Origin: Dehalococcoidia bacterium
Lineage (GTDB): Bacteria > Chloroflexota > Dehalococcoidia > DSTF01 > JACRBR01
Direction: 5' to 3'
DNA: 64,000 nt
Assembly: GCA_040902535.1 (NCBI GenBank)
Contig: JBBDXD010000010.1
Coordinates: 1-64,000, forward strand
Part shown: positions 42,250-50,653 of the stretch, in pieces
How positions within the stretch are numbered: position 1 is the stretch's first letter
How the letters are laid out: each line of letters starts with the position of its first letter
The notes under the pieces: generated by a model
Told to the model about the DNA's origin: nothing
The model's input: the letters and a program-made list of their open reading frames with translations, nothing else
The model's database searches: none
Made by a program: the position numbers and the translations under genes

Positions 42250-42663
42250 ATGCACATTACGATCGACGGGTTCGGAGGCAACTCCGCTCAGCTCAGTGAC
42301 CAGGAGCTGGTCCGCAACCTACTCGACCGCTATCCGGACGAAATCGGAATGACCAAGATCTCGGAGCCGCACGTCTTCGAGTACCACGGCGTGAAGGAAG
42401 ATGACTGGGGCGTCTCAGGCTTCGTCCTCATCGCAGAAAGCCACATCGCGGTCCACACGTTCCCGGAGCACGGTCAGGTCTGGGTGGACATTTTCTCCTG
42501 CAAGGGTTTTGAAGAGACGCCGGCGATCGACAGGATCGTCGAGGCGTTCGGGCTGCGTTCGACGCGGATCAACAGGCTGGAGCGCGGCCTGGAGTACCCG
42601 CACGATGTCGATGCGAGCATCCCGCTGAACCGGCAGGAACGCAGGGAGGTGACGCCGGTCTAG
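42250..42663 (+). CDS. speD: S-adenosylmethionine decarboxylase proenzyme
   Basis: 137 residues, the short prokaryotic class 1B enzyme. Self-cleavage between Glu63 and Ser64 ([14 protein letters not shown]) makes the pyruvoyl cofactor from the serine. His69 and Cys84 (IFSCKGF) are the other known catalytic residues. The product, decarboxylated SAM, feeds spermidine synthesis. A strong terminator follows. No speE lies nearby. The long leader with a short ORF suggests control by polyamines or SAM. Confidence 0.95.
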   Translation: MHITIDGFGGNSAQLSDQELVRNLLDRYPDEIGMTKISEPHVFEYHGVKEDDWGVSGFVLIAESHIAVHTFPEHGQVWVDIFSCKGFEETPAIDRIVEAFGLRSTRINRLERGLEYPHDVDASIPLNRQERREVTPV

Positions 42664-42688
42664 CGGCGTCTGTATGGGCACAATCTGA

Positions 42689-42722
42689 GGGGCACGACAT
42701 GCGTCGTGCCCCTTGTGTTTCT
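42689..42722 (+). terminator. Intrinsic terminator of speD
   Basis: GGGGCACGAC-ATGC-GTCGTGCCCC, a perfect 10-bp stem with 4-nt loop, followed by TTGTGTTTCTT. It lies 25 bp after the speD stop. An ATG in the loop (42699) opens a frame into the next gene but cannot be its start in practice. Confidence 0.9.
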
Positions 42723-42777
42723 TATGCCGATCCCATCGTACAATCATCGAACCTTGAGGACAGGCGGGATGACTTGA

Positions 42778-42826
42778 ACCACAGAGACACAGAGGCACAG
42801 AGGCACAGAGGCACAGAGGCACAGAG
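42778..42826. repeat. Left CACAGAG array flanking the GxxExxY gene
   Basis: Tandem CACAGAGG-type 8-mers preceded by ACCACAGAGACACAG. The first 26 bp (42778-42803) are the perfect inverted copy of 43383-43408. Between the two copies lies exactly one gene, so the array pair looks like terminal inverted repeats. Confidence 0.85.
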
Positions 42827-42830
42827 CGTT

Positions 42831-43256
42831 GTGGGTGGGGGAGGCAATGAGCTCGACGCGGTTGCCGTCGCTCATCGCCAACTCACGCAGCAGATCATTG
42901 GCGCCGCGATCGAAGTGCACAAAATCCTCGGCCCTGGGCTCCTGGAGTCCGCGTACGAAGAGTGCCTGTGTCACGAGCTGAGTTTGTCCGGGCTGAGATT
43001 CGAGCGTCAGAAGCAGTTGCCGGTTGCGTACAAGAGCGTTCTGTTGGACTGCGGTTACCGGATCGACATCTTCGTCGAAGATCGCGTTCTTGTCGAGTTG
43101 AAGACGGTAGAGCGTCTGCTGCCAATCCATGAGGCGCAGCTACTGACCTACCTCAAGTTGATGAATCGGCGTGTCGGACTATTAATCAATTTCAACGTGC
43201 CTGTGCTCAAGCAAGGAATCAAGCGCATCACCAACGGATTCTCTCCGATCCCATAG
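42831..43256 (+). CDS. GxxExxY protein (PD-(D/E)XK-like, GxxExxY family)
   Basis: 141 residues from GTG 42831. The name-giving motif is [13 protein letters not shown] (Gly-x-x-Glu-x-x-Tyr) after [16 protein letters not shown] nuclease-like core follows: [18 protein letters not shown], with Asp, Glu and Lys in PD-(D/E)XK spacing. Family members have no proven function, but the fold suggests a nuclease or Vsr-like protein. An in-frame ATG at 42699 lies in the speD terminator loop and would translate the flanking repeat as [12 protein letters not shown]; it is unlikely. Inverted CACAGAG repeats on both sides suggest a mobile cassette. Confidence 0.9.
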   Translation: MGGGGNELDAVAVAHRQLTQQIIGAAIEVHKILGPGLLESAYEECLCHELSLSGLRFERQKQLPVAYKSVLLDCGYRIDIFVEDRVLVELKTVERLLPIHEAQLLTYLKLMNRRVGLLINFNVPVLKQGIKRITNGFSPIP

Positions 43257-43365
43257 ATTGTGTTGCCGCGCTGCTCATTCTCCATGCCCGAGTGCTGCCT
43301 GTAATGATCGCGACGTAGGGGAACGGACTCTCTCCTACTCCAGATTTGTCTCCGCACCATGAGCT

Positions 43366-43450
43366 CCCCCAAACCCATCCTCCCTCTGTGCCTCTGTGTC
43401 TCTGTGGTGATCGGCCCCCAAACCCATCCTCCCTCTGTGCCTCTGTGGTG
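43366..43450. repeat. Right CTCTGTG array, inverted copy of the left one, tandemly duplicated
   Basis: The unit CCCCCAAACCCATCC + CTCTGTGCCTCTGTG + GTGATCG occurs twice in tandem (about 43367-43413 and 43416-43454). The first copy contains the 26-bp perfect inverted repeat of the left array. The duplication suggests a past replication slip or a second insertion end. Confidence 0.85.
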
Positions 43451-43512
43451 ATCGCCCTCCGAGAAGGGCCTACAATACCCCGTAGGATCCTCGACGAGAG
43501 GAGGCAGTCCCG

Positions 43513-44220
43513 ATGCCAGTCATTACCGTCTCCGGCAAGCTTGGCAGCGGCGCCCGGGAGATCGCGCAGGCCGTCGCGGCGACGCTCGAGCTGGACTACG
43601 TCGACCAGGAGATCATGGTCGAAGCGGCGCGTGAGCTCGGCGTCAGCATCTCCGACATCGCCAGCCGCGATGAGCGGCCAAGCAGCATGGGTGAGCGCCT
43701 CGCCGGCATCATGCGGACGCTGATGGAGCGCTCCGCGGCGGCAGGCGCGCCCGATCCGATGAGCGGCGGCGGCCTGGAGATGGTCCTGGCGCGCACCTAC
43801 GGCGAAGCCGCGGAACTGCCCGAGGCGGGACAGGGCCAGTTCACCGATGACAACTACCTGCGCACGCTGACGTCGGTGATCCGCGGCGTCGCGTCACGCG
43901 GCAACGTCGTCATCCTGGGCCGCGGCAGCCAGGCGATCCTCCGCGACGAGCCCGAGGCGCTGCACGTCTACGTCATCGCGCCGAAGAGCGCGCGCATCGC
44001 CTCGTTCGTCGAGCGCGAAGGCATGACGCCCGGCGACGCCGAGAAGCGCATCAAGCAGAGCGACCACAACCGCGAGATGTTTCACCGCCGGTACTTCAAG
44101 GTCGAAGCAGGCGACCCCGCGCTGTACGATCTGGTGATCAACGCCGGACGCATCGCCACGCCGATTGCGGCGCGATTGATCGCAGCGGCGGTGCACGAAC
44201 GAGAGCCGCGGCCGGGCTAG
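43513..44220 (+). CDS. Cytidylate kinase-like family protein
   Basis: 235 residues of the cytidylate kinase-like (PF13189-type) family. Start MPVITVSGKLGSGAREIAQA is a P-loop in which the usual GKS/T is replaced by SGAR. VILGRGSQAILRDEPEALHV and the REGMTPGDAEKRIKQSDHNR lid region, then RYFKVEAGDPALYDLVIN, are typical. GAGAGGAGGCAG precedes the ATG at 43513. The true nucleotide substrate is uncertain given the altered P-loop. Followed by a small DinB-like gene and plsY in one direction. Confidence 0.85.
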   Translation: MPVITVSGKLGSGAREIAQAVAATLELDYVDQEIMVEAARELGVSISDIASRDERPSSMGERLAGIMRTLMERSAAAGAPDPMSGGGLEMVLARTYGEAAELPEAGQGQFTDDNYLRTLTSVIRGVASRGNVVILGRGSQAILRDEPEALHVYVIAPKSARIASFVEREGMTPGDAEKRIKQSDHNREMFHRRYFKVEAGDPALYDLVINAGRIATPIAARLIAAAVHEREPRPG

Positions 44221-44228
44221 GAGAGCAT

Positions 44229-44588
44229 ATGTACATCAGCCCGGAGGCGGAACGCCTGCTGCACGACATCGAGCACGCCCACCGGCAGTTGCTGCAGCAC
44301 TTCCACGGCGACGAGTCGCACTTACGGGGCTTCCGCGCCGTGTACGAAGCGCTCGAGTCGGCCGTCGGCGACATGGACGAAGCGCACCTCGAAGCTGCGG
44401 CGGCGGACGGCGGCTGGTCGCCGGCGCGCATCCTGCTGCACATCGCGACGCACGACCAGCAGATCGAAGAAGCGACGCGCCGCGGGCTCGAGCACATGGT
44501 CGAGCATGCCCTGGAACACGCGTCCAGCCTCTGGCGCGCACGGATGTCCGCAGAGCAGCGCGCCGCGACGGGCAGCGCCGACGAGTGA
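44229..44588 (+). CDS. Small helical protein, DinB-like, unknown function
   Basis: 119 residues, almost wholly helical, with many His (HAHRQLLQHFHGDESH; GWSPARILLHIATHDQQ). The GGWSPARILLHIATHD stretch resembles the metal-binding helix pair of DinB-like bundles, but the length is short for the family. It starts 9 bp after the kinase-like gene and overlaps plsY (TGATG), so it belongs to a three-gene unit. No catalytic role can be read. Confidence 0.6.
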   Translation: MYISPEAERLLHDIEHAHRQLLQHFHGDESHLRGFRAVYEALESAVGDMDEAHLEAAAADGGWSPARILLHIATHDQQIEEATRRGLEHMVEHALEHASSLWRARMSAEQRAATGSADE

Positions 44589-45262
44589 TGCTTGCGGTTG
44601 CCATCATCGGCGGGTCGTATCTCATCGGCTCGATACCCGTCGCGTACGCGGCGGGGCGCCTGGCGCGCGGCATCGATATACGGGAGTACGGCAGCGGCAA
44701 CGCCGGCGCCTCGAACATCTGGCAGAGCGTGTCGAAGACGCTCGTCGTGCCGGTGGGATTGGCGCAGATCGCACAGGGGTGCATCGGACCCGGCGCGGCG
44801 TGGCTGCTTGACGAGGGCCAGGGCGTGCAGGTGGCGGCGGCCGTCGCGGCGGTGCTGGCGAACGACTGGAATCCCTGGCTTGGTTTCGGCGGCGGACGCG
44901 GCGTCGGCACGACGATCGGCGCGCTGATCGTACTCTCGCCGGCGGCGCTCGTGAGCTTCATCGTGATCGCCGTCGCGGGCGTGGGCGTGCGCGCGATCCC
45001 GCAGGGCGTCGCCCTCGGCCTGCTCGCGACGCCGTTCGCGGCGCTCGTCGCCGGTCAGTCGCCGGCGATCGTCCTGGGCTGCGCGCTTCTCGCCGCGATC
45101 GCGTTCACGAAGCGCCTGCTGGCGAACGGCACCCCCGCGCAAGACGAGGACCGTCTCGGCGTATACGTCAACCGGCTGTTGTATGACCGCGACATCCGTG
45201 ACCGCGAGGCGTGGGTGCGCCGTGAACTGGAGAGCGGACCACAACGGTCGAGGGGCGCGTGA
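44588..45262 (+). CDS. plsY: Glycerol-3-phosphate acyltransferase PlsY
   Basis: 224 residues, polytopic membrane enzyme that acylates glycerol-3-phosphate from acyl-phosphate. Motifs: SYLIGSIPVAYA, then EYGSGNAGASNIWQSV (the acyltransferase motif) and GFGGGRGVGTTIG. The C-terminal 55 residues (TPAQDEDRLGVYVNRLLYDR...) extend beyond the usual end into a charged cytoplasmic tail. The ATG at 44588 overlaps the stop of the upstream gene; a GTG one codon earlier is an alternative. Confidence 0.93.
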   Translation: MLAVAIIGGSYLIGSIPVAYAAGRLARGIDIREYGSGNAGASNIWQSVSKTLVVPVGLAQIAQGCIGPGAAWLLDEGQGVQVAAAVAAVLANDWNPWLGFGGGRGVGTTIGALIVLSPAALVSFIVIAVAGVGVRAIPQGVALGLLATPFAALVAGQSPAIVLGCALLAAIAFTKRLLANGTPAQDEDRLGVYVNRLLYDRDIRDREAWVRRELESGPQRSRGA

Positions 45263-46315
45263 TCAGTAGCCGCGCGCCGGATCGACGACGTTGTGCAGAG
45301 GCTCGCCGTCCAGGTACCGGCGCAGGTTGGCGGTGAAGATCTCCACCGCGCGCTGATTGTAGATCTCGGTGCCGCCTGAGATGTGCGGCGTCACGACGAC
45401 GTTCTCCATCGACCAGAACGCGTGACCGGCGGGCAGCGGTTCCTGGTCGAACACGTCGAGCGCGGCGCCGGCGATCCAGCCTTCGCTCAACGCGCGTATC
45501 AGGTCCGCCTCCACCGTGACCGGCCCGCGCGCGATGTTCACGAGCACTGCGCCCTCCTTCATCGCGCGCAGCTCTCGCTCGCCGATGAGGCCCCGGGTCT
45601 CCGGCGTGAGAGGCACGCAGAGCACGACGTAGTCGCTCGCGCCGAGGAGCCGGGGCAGCTCCGACGCCGGCATCAGCTCGTCGCAGCACTCGGTGCTCGA
45701 TTGTTCGGTGACGGAGCGGCGCGTGGCGATGATGCGACAGCCGAACGCCTTCGCGAGCCGCGCCACTTCCTCGCCGATATGGCCCATGCCGACGATGCCG
45801 ACGGTCTTGCCGCGCAGCTCCGTCGGCGCGAATCGTGACCATTCGCCGCGTACCTGAGCGCGCATCGTGCGCGGCATGCCCTTCGCGAACATCAGGATCG
45901 CGGCGAGCACGTACTCGCCGATCGGCGTCGCGTGCAGGCCGCTCACCGTCGTCACGGTGATCCCCTCTTCGATGAAGCCGCTGCTGAGCAGGCGATCGGC
46001 GCCGGCGCTCGTCAGTTGTATCCACTTGAGGCGCGGCGCGACTTCGCGGATGGAGCCTTCGAGGCGGATCGCGTTGTGCAGCTCGGCGCCCCAGAAGCCG
46101 AACACGACGTCGGTCGTCGCGAAGGCACCCTGCAGCCCCTCCGCCACCGCCGCTCGCTCGCGCTCGCTGGGATATTTGAAGCCGCGCAGCAACTGGCGTT
46201 GGTCGCGCCCGAGCACGTCGATCTCGATGCGCGACGGGTCGACGGCGCGGATCTGCTCGATCAACTCTGGTTCGAGCGCAAACGTCACGAGGATCCGCAG
46301 CTTGTCTCCGGTCAT
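45263..46315 (-). CDS. D-2-hydroxyacid dehydrogenase (NAD-binding)
   Basis: 350 residues. NAD-binding motif GIVGMGHIGEEVARLAKAFG, catalytic Arg in VNIARGPVTVEADL, Glu in LDVFDQEPLPAGHAFW and His in VVVTPHISGGTEIYNQRAV. The length is slightly above family average because of N- and C-terminal extensions. Reduces a 2-keto acid to the D-hydroxy acid or the reverse; exact substrate unknown. Starts 3 bp after the lysA stop, same direction. Confidence 0.9.
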   Translation of the reverse strand: MTGDKLRILVTFALEPELIEQIRAVDPSRIEIDVLGRDQRQLLRGFKYPSERERAAVAEGLQGAFATTDVVFGFWGAELHNAIRLEGSIREVAPRLKWIQLTSAGADRLLSSGFIEEGITVTTVSGLHATPIGEYVLAAILMFAKGMPRTMRAQVRGEWSRFAPTELRGKTVGIVGMGHIGEEVARLAKAFGCRIIATRRSVTEQSSTECCDELMPASELPRLLGASDYVVLCVPLTPETRGLIGERELRAMKEGAVLVNIARGPVTVEADLIRALSEGWIAGAALDVFDQEPLPAGHAFWSMENVVVTPHISGGTEIYNQRAVEIFTANLRRYLDGEPLHNVVDPARGY

Positions 46316-46318
46316 GCG

Positions 46319-47644
46319 TTACCCCGCGAAAACATCGGTGGCCAGCAGGTCGGCGTACGTCTCGCGCCGCCGGATCACGCGCGCCCGCCGGTCTTGCACC
46401 ACGACGACGGCCGGCCGGAGCGCCATGTTGTAGTTACTGGCCATCGTCAGACAGTACGCGCCAGACGCCGGCAGCGCGATGACGTCGCCGGGGCGCGTCG
46501 GCGGCAGGTGCGCGTCCTTCACCAGGATGTCGCCGGACTCGCAGTATTTGCCGGCGATCGTCACGGTCTCCGTCGCGGGATCGTCGGCGCGGTTGGCGAC
46601 GACCGCCTCGTACCTCGCGTCGTAGATCGCGGGGCGAATGTTGTCGGCCATGCCGCCATCGACGGAAACCCAGGTACGCAGCCCCTCGACGTGCTTGCTG
46701 GAACCGACGGTGTACAGCGCAACACCCGCTCGCGCGACGAGCGACCGTCCCGGCTCGACGAACAGATGGGGCGGCGGCAGGCCGTTCTCCGCGCAACGGC
46801 GCTTGAACGACGAGACGATGGCTTCCGCATAGTCGTCGACGGGCGGCGCGGGCTTTTCGCGCAGGTATTGCGACGCGAAGCCGCCGCCGGGACTGTACTC
46901 GCGCAGATCCAGGCCGTGCTTCGCGCGCATCTCCGCCGCGAAGCCGAGCATGATGGCGTTCGCCTCGTCGTACGGCTCGACGCTGAACAGCGGCGAACCC
47001 AGGTGACAGTGCAGACCGACCAGGTCGACGCCCGCGAGGCGCTGCGCGTCTACGACAGCCTGCTCGGCGTGGCCCGTGCTGAGCGGCAGCCCGAACTTGT
47101 TGTCGAGCGTGCCGGTCGTCGTTTTCGCGTGCGTGTGCGGATCGACGCCGGGCGACAGTCGAAGGATGATGCGCTGGACCTTGCCGAGCGCCCGCGCGAC
47201 CGTATCGACCAGTTCCAGCTCGTGGAAGTTATCGACGATGACCCGCCCGATGCCCGCATCGATCGTTTCTCGCAGCTCCTGCTCGCCCTTGTTGTTCCCG
47301 TGAAAGTGGCAGCGTTCGGCGGGAAAGCCGGCCGCCCGCGCGACGGCGAACTCGCCGCCCGATACGATGTCGAGCCCGATGCCTTCCTCGCGCGCAAGGT
47401 TCGCCATCCACCGGCTGAGGTACGCCTTCGATGCGTACGTGATCTCGGTGTCGGCATGACGGGACGTGAATGCGTCGACGTACTCGCGGCACGTCTCGCG
47501 GACTTCCACTTCATCGAAGACGTAGAGCGGCGAGCCAAACTCGCGCGTCAGCTCCTGCGCGTCACAGCCGGCGATGCTCAGGCGGCCGTCGACGACCGCC
47601 GTCGTGCGGGGAAAGATCGATGCGAACGCCGGATCGAAAGGCAT
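46319..47644 (-). CDS. lysA: Diaminopimelate decarboxylase
   Basis: 441 residues, PLP enzyme of the alanine-racemase-fold type III. The PLP-binding Lys is in ITYASKAYLS, GLHCHLGSPL and PGGGFASQY provide phosphate contacts, and YCESGDIL contains the catalytic Cys-Glu region. It makes lysine from meso-diaminopimelate. The ATG at 47644 was chosen since the preceding frame is repeat-derived (NLEPRTS). It lies downstream of a phosphatase gene and upstream of a hydroxyacid dehydrogenase. Confidence 0.94.
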   Translation of the reverse strand: MPFDPAFASIFPRTTAVVDGRLSIAGCDAQELTREFGSPLYVFDEVEVRETCREYVDAFTSRHADTEITYASKAYLSRWMANLAREEGIGLDIVSGGEFAVARAAGFPAERCHFHGNNKGEQELRETIDAGIGRVIVDNFHELELVDTVARALGKVQRIILRLSPGVDPHTHAKTTTGTLDNKFGLPLSTGHAEQAVVDAQRLAGVDLVGLHCHLGSPLFSVEPYDEANAIMLGFAAEMRAKHGLDLREYSPGGGFASQYLREKPAPPVDDYAEAIVSSFKRRCAENGLPPPHLFVEPGRSLVARAGVALYTVGSSKHVEGLRTWVSVDGGMADNIRPAIYDARYEAVVANRADDPATETVTIAGKYCESGDILVKDAHLPPTRPGDVIALPASGAYCLTMASNYNMALRPAVVVVQDRRARVIRRRETYADLLATDVFAG

Positions 47645-47676
47645 AGTGGGATCGAGTATAGGAGGTGGGACGCGCA

Positions 47677-47738
47677 ACCTCGAACCCTGGACCGAGAACT
47701 TATTCGCAGAGGTTCTCGGTTCGAGGTTCTGGGTTCCT
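47677..47738. repeat. GGTTC/GAACC palindromic word repeat
   Basis: ACCGAGAAC (47691-47699) and GTTCTCGGT (47712-47720) form a perfect 9-bp stem; the flanks AACCTCGAACC and GGTTCGAGGTTC also pair. The phosphatase gene reads into it (NPEPRTENL), so its last residues are repeat-coded. The same words occur at 40526-40552 and between the tRNA genes. Confidence 0.65.
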
Positions 47739-48365
47739 CGCGCCACCTGCGGGAGGACCGTCGGCTGAACGCGCCCGGCTCACGTCTAGCGGCTCCACCA
47801 CCACCGTCCGCAGCGCGCAGTTGTCAAAGCGCTGCCACTCGTGGGCGTCGACGGGCACGCCGGCCAGCCACGCCACTGCCATGTTCATGGTCCCGCCGTG
47901 CGTGACGAGGATGATCTCGTCGGCTGGCGGCTCTGCGACCAGACGCTCCAGGCAGCGCGCGACGCGATCGTACATCTCGCGGTTGCTCTCGCCGCCTTCG
48001 ACGCGGTGGTCCGGCGTCTGCCACCAGCCGTCGACCAACTTCGCGACGTCCGCATACAGCTGCCCCTCGACGATGCCAAAGTGCCGCTCGCGCAGCGCCG
48101 GCTCAGGCGTCACCGGCAGCGCCAGGCGGCCGGCGATGATCTGCGCCGTCTGCATCGTCCGGTCAAGGTCGCTGGCGATGATCAGCGTCGCCGACGCCGA
48201 CGCAAGCTCTTCCGCGATGGCGCGCGCCTGCTCGCGTCCGTTCGCACTCAGCGCCACGTCCTTGAGCTGGCCCTGGATCCGGCGCTCCGCGTTCCAGTCG
48301 GTCTCGGCGTGCCGCACCAGGTGCAACACCAACCGCCGCTCCCCCACGATCGCTCCTTCCGTCAT
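47700..48365 (-). CDS. Histidine phosphatase family (phosphoglycerate mutase-like) protein
   Basis: 221 residues. The catalytic RHG-type motif is LVRHAETDWNAERRIQGQ (about 16-33). The second His is in ILVTHGGTMNMAV, and RERHFGIVEGQLY is the branch-point segment with the catalytic Glu. Possible roles: cofactor phosphatase such as alpha-ribazole phosphatase or a phosphoglycerate mutase. The last 20 residues come from an intergenic repeat, a recent C-terminal change. Confidence 0.88.
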   Translation of the reverse strand: MTEGAIVGERRLVLHLVRHAETDWNAERRIQGQLKDVALSANGREQARAIAEELASASATLIIASDLDRTMQTAQIIAGRLALPVTPEPALRERHFGIVEGQLYADVAKLVDGWWQTPDHRVEGGESNREMYDRVARCLERLVAEPPADEIILVTHGGTMNMAVAWLAGVPVDAHEWQRFDNCALRTVVVEPLDVSRARSADGPPAGGARNPEPRTENLCE

Positions 48366-48374
48366 CTTTGCCCC

Positions 48375-49772
48375 TCATCGCGCAAGATACGCCACCGCCG
48401 CATCGAGTTGCGGGTCGCGCGCGTTGGCGATGTCATCCTGCGTGCGCGCGACGACCTCGTCAGGCACGACGCCGGCGCCGTTGAGCACGGTATCGGACAC
48501 TGGTCCCAGGTTCACGTGCGTCGTCACCGCCAGCGACGAGCCATCGCCGAAGAACTGCACGTTGGTGTATCCGACGCAGCCGTTGGTACTCGCGCCGATG
48601 ACGTATGCGATGTCGTACTCCTGGAGCGCGGCCGCAAAGACCTCGGAGACGGAGCCGGTCTGATTGTTGGTGAGCAATACCGTGGGCCGCAGCGTGGCGA
48701 GCACACCGCCGGACGCGCGATTCTCCTCGATGGCGCCATCACGCCCGCGCGCCTTCACCACCGCGCCCTCCTTCACGAACAGGCTGATCGCTTCCACATC
48801 GAGCCGCCCGCCCGGGTTGCCGCGCAGGTCGATGATCCAGCCGCCGATCCCGCGCCGCTCGAAGTCCTCGAGCACCGCGCGCAGGTCTCCGTTCACGCCG
48901 CCATCGACGAAGTTGCGGATGCGCACGTAGCCGATCGCTTCGTTGATCGTGCGAAAGTCGACGTTCGGAGGGTTGACGCGCCGCCGCGTCAGCGTCAGAT
49001 CGATCAGCTCGGCGCCGCGGCGCATCTGCAACTGCACCGTCGTGTCCTCGTCCCCGTTGATGAGGTCGTACGCCGCCGCCGGCCCGAACCCCGACGCGTC
49101 GGCGCCGCCGATCGACGCGATCCGGTCCCCGACGCGGATGCCGGCGAGCGCGGCGGGCCCGCCCGTGATCACTTCCGTCACGAGCGGCGGCACGCTTGCC
49201 AGTTCGACGCCGATGCCGACGCTGCCCTTGCCGGCGCGCGTGTCGTTGAGCGTGTCACTGAGCACCGGACTGAGGAAGAACGTGTGACAGTCGGCGAGCG
49301 ACTGCGACATGCCGCGAATGACGGCGTGACGCAGCTTCGTCGGATCGCCGGTGCTGTTTGCCATCGGCACGTACGCCGATCGAAACGCCTCGAACGCCGC
49401 CGTCCGGTCGCCGTCGAACGCCGGCGGCGCTGGCGGCTGAACCCCGAGCGTCTGCGCCTCCTGCGTCATCGCCACCCAGCCGTCGTCGAGCAACCGCCGC
49501 GGCTCGAGCGGCGTGATGTACTCGTCGAGCAGGCGATCGTAGGCCGTCTCGATGATCGCGATGCCGCCGTCCTTGAGCAGCACCGCCAGGTCGGGCGTCG
49601 GCGTCGCGGTCGGCCCCCACGGCGTCGGCGTAGCGGCGGCCGCAGGCGGCGTGACGGTGGCGGTTGGCGTCGCGTCGCCGGCCGAGACGCCGCAGCCCGC
49701 CAGCATCAGCGCCAACAGAGGTAGCCCGGCGAGCGGGCGTAGCAGCTTCGAGCGGAGGTGCGGAATTGTCAT
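48375..49772 (-). CDS. S41 family C-terminal processing peptidase lipoprotein
   Basis: 465 residues. Lipobox LMLAGC (Cys27) after a signal helix, a Thr/Pro/Ala linker (about 31-62), then helical N-part, a PDZ domain (GIGVELASVPPLVTEVITGG to VGDRIASIGG) and the S41 core. The catalytic Ser is in NNQTGSVSEVFAAALQ (TGSVSE) and DLRGNPGGRLD is the conserved domain strand. The Lys of the Ser-Lys dyad expected about 25 residues on is not obvious (a Cys in GASTNGCVGYT lies there), so activity is uncertain. Outer-face anchored. Confidence 0.9.
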   Translation of the reverse strand: MTIPHLRSKLLRPLAGLPLLALMLAGCGVSAGDATPTATVTPPAAAATPTPWGPTATPTPDLAVLLKDGGIAIIETAYDRLLDEYITPLEPRRLLDDGWVAMTQEAQTLGVQPPAPPAFDGDRTAAFEAFRSAYVPMANSTGDPTKLRHAVIRGMSQSLADCHTFFLSPVLSDTLNDTRAGKGSVGIGVELASVPPLVTEVITGGPAALAGIRVGDRIASIGGADASGFGPAAAYDLINGDEDTTVQLQMRRGAELIDLTLTRRRVNPPNVDFRTINEAIGYVRIRNFVDGGVNGDLRAVLEDFERRGIGGWIIDLRGNPGGRLDVEAISLFVKEGAVVKARGRDGAIEENRASGGVLATLRPTVLLTNNQTGSVSEVFAAALQEYDIAYVIGASTNGCVGYTNVQFFGDGSSLAVTTHVNLGPVSDTVLNGAGVVPDEVVARTQDDIANARDPQLDAAVAYLAR

Positions 49773-49873
49773 GCGGATGCAATCGAGGGACCGGCGCCAG
49801 TGTAACGGATCAGTAGTCGGCCTTCGGGTCATCGATGCCAGCGGCCGTCCCCGCGCCATCCGTCCTCACACTC

Positions 49874-49923
49874 GCGCTTCCCGCTCCCCGCCTGCCGCCT
49901 CCCGCTTCCCGCCTCCCACTTCC
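49874..49923. repeat. Pyrimidine-rich CCCGC(C/T)TCCC word repeat
   Basis: Direct repeats of CGCTTCCCG/CGCCTCCCG words in 50 bp between the protease gene and tsaB. No gene or hairpin. Possibly slippage-derived DNA. Confidence 0.55.
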
Positions 49924-49935
49924 ATACTGTGCGCG

Positions 49936-50595
49936 ATGCATATTTCCATCGAGGCGGCTTCCGACGAACCGGGGCTCGTGCTGGGCAGTGGCGGCGCGGT
50001 CGGCGTCAGCCTGACGTGGCAGACGCGGCAGAACCACTCGAAGGAACTGCTGCCGAACATCGACCGCATACTCAAAGAGTCCGGCGCGACAAAAACCGAC
50101 CTCAGTGCCGTCTTCGTCGACATCGGCCCCGGCGGCTATGCGGCGCTGCGGGTCGGCGTTAGCACGGCGAAGGCGCTCGCGCACGCCCTCGCCGTGCCGA
50201 TCGCCGGCATCGGACGGCTCGAGCTGGATGCGCACCTCGTGCGTAACGACGCCGGCGACCGGCGGATCGTCGCGGTGCACCGCGCCGGGCGTGGCGACGT
50301 CGCGTGGGCGGCGTATCGAAGTGGCATCGAAGATGCGGCGCCGCGGATGAGCCCACCGGACGCTCTGCACGCCGCACTGCAAGCCGACGACATCGTCACC
50401 GGCGACATCGACGACGAACTGCACCTGCGCATCCGCGAAGCAGGCGCCGCGGTCGCGACGCCAAGCGAGCACCGCGTGACCGCGCTCGCCATGCTCGGGC
50501 ACCTTCGCCTCGAAGCGGGGCGCGCCGATGATCCTACGTCCATCGTGCCCCTATACTTGCGAGCGCCGGCGATCGGCCCACAGAAGTCCGCCTGA
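49936..50595 (+). CDS. tsaB: tRNA threonylcarbamoyladenosine biosynthesis protein TsaB
   Basis: 219 residues. The ASKHA fold is recognised by HSKELLPNIDRILKESG, FVDIGPGGYAALRVGVSTAKALA (the family hallmark) and IAGIGRLELDAHL. The usual N-terminal DTS phosphate loop is replaced by a divergent EAASDEPG segment. TsaB dimerises with TsaD and, with TsaE (encoded at 22767), makes t6A37. An in-frame extension upstream runs into repeat and the divergent gene and was rejected. Confidence 0.85.
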   Translation: MHISIEAASDEPGLVLGSGGAVGVSLTWQTRQNHSKELLPNIDRILKESGATKTDLSAVFVDIGPGGYAALRVGVSTAKALAHALAVPIAGIGRLELDAHLVRNDAGDRRIVAVHRAGRGDVAWAAYRSGIEDAAPRMSPPDALHAALQADDIVTGDIDDELHLRIREAGAAVATPSEHRVTALAMLGHLRLEAGRADDPTSIVPLYLRAPAIGPQKSA

Positions 50596-50653
50596 GGCGC
50601 GCCTTCGACGCAAGTGAACGTTGCGGCAGCAACAGCTACCAGAGGAGCACGAT

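Noticed and set aside
42778-42826. CRISPR array
   Set aside because: The repeats are adjoining 8-mers with no unique spacers and no cas genes are present.
42699-42830. ATG-initiated N-terminal extension of the GxxExxY protein
   Set aside because: The ATG lies in the speD terminator loop and the extension reads through the CACAGAG repeat ([12 protein letters not shown]).
45932-49724. Two long plus-strand frames (657 and 627 codons)
   Set aside because: Antisense of the dehydrogenase, lysA, phosphatase and protease genes. No domain is recognisable.
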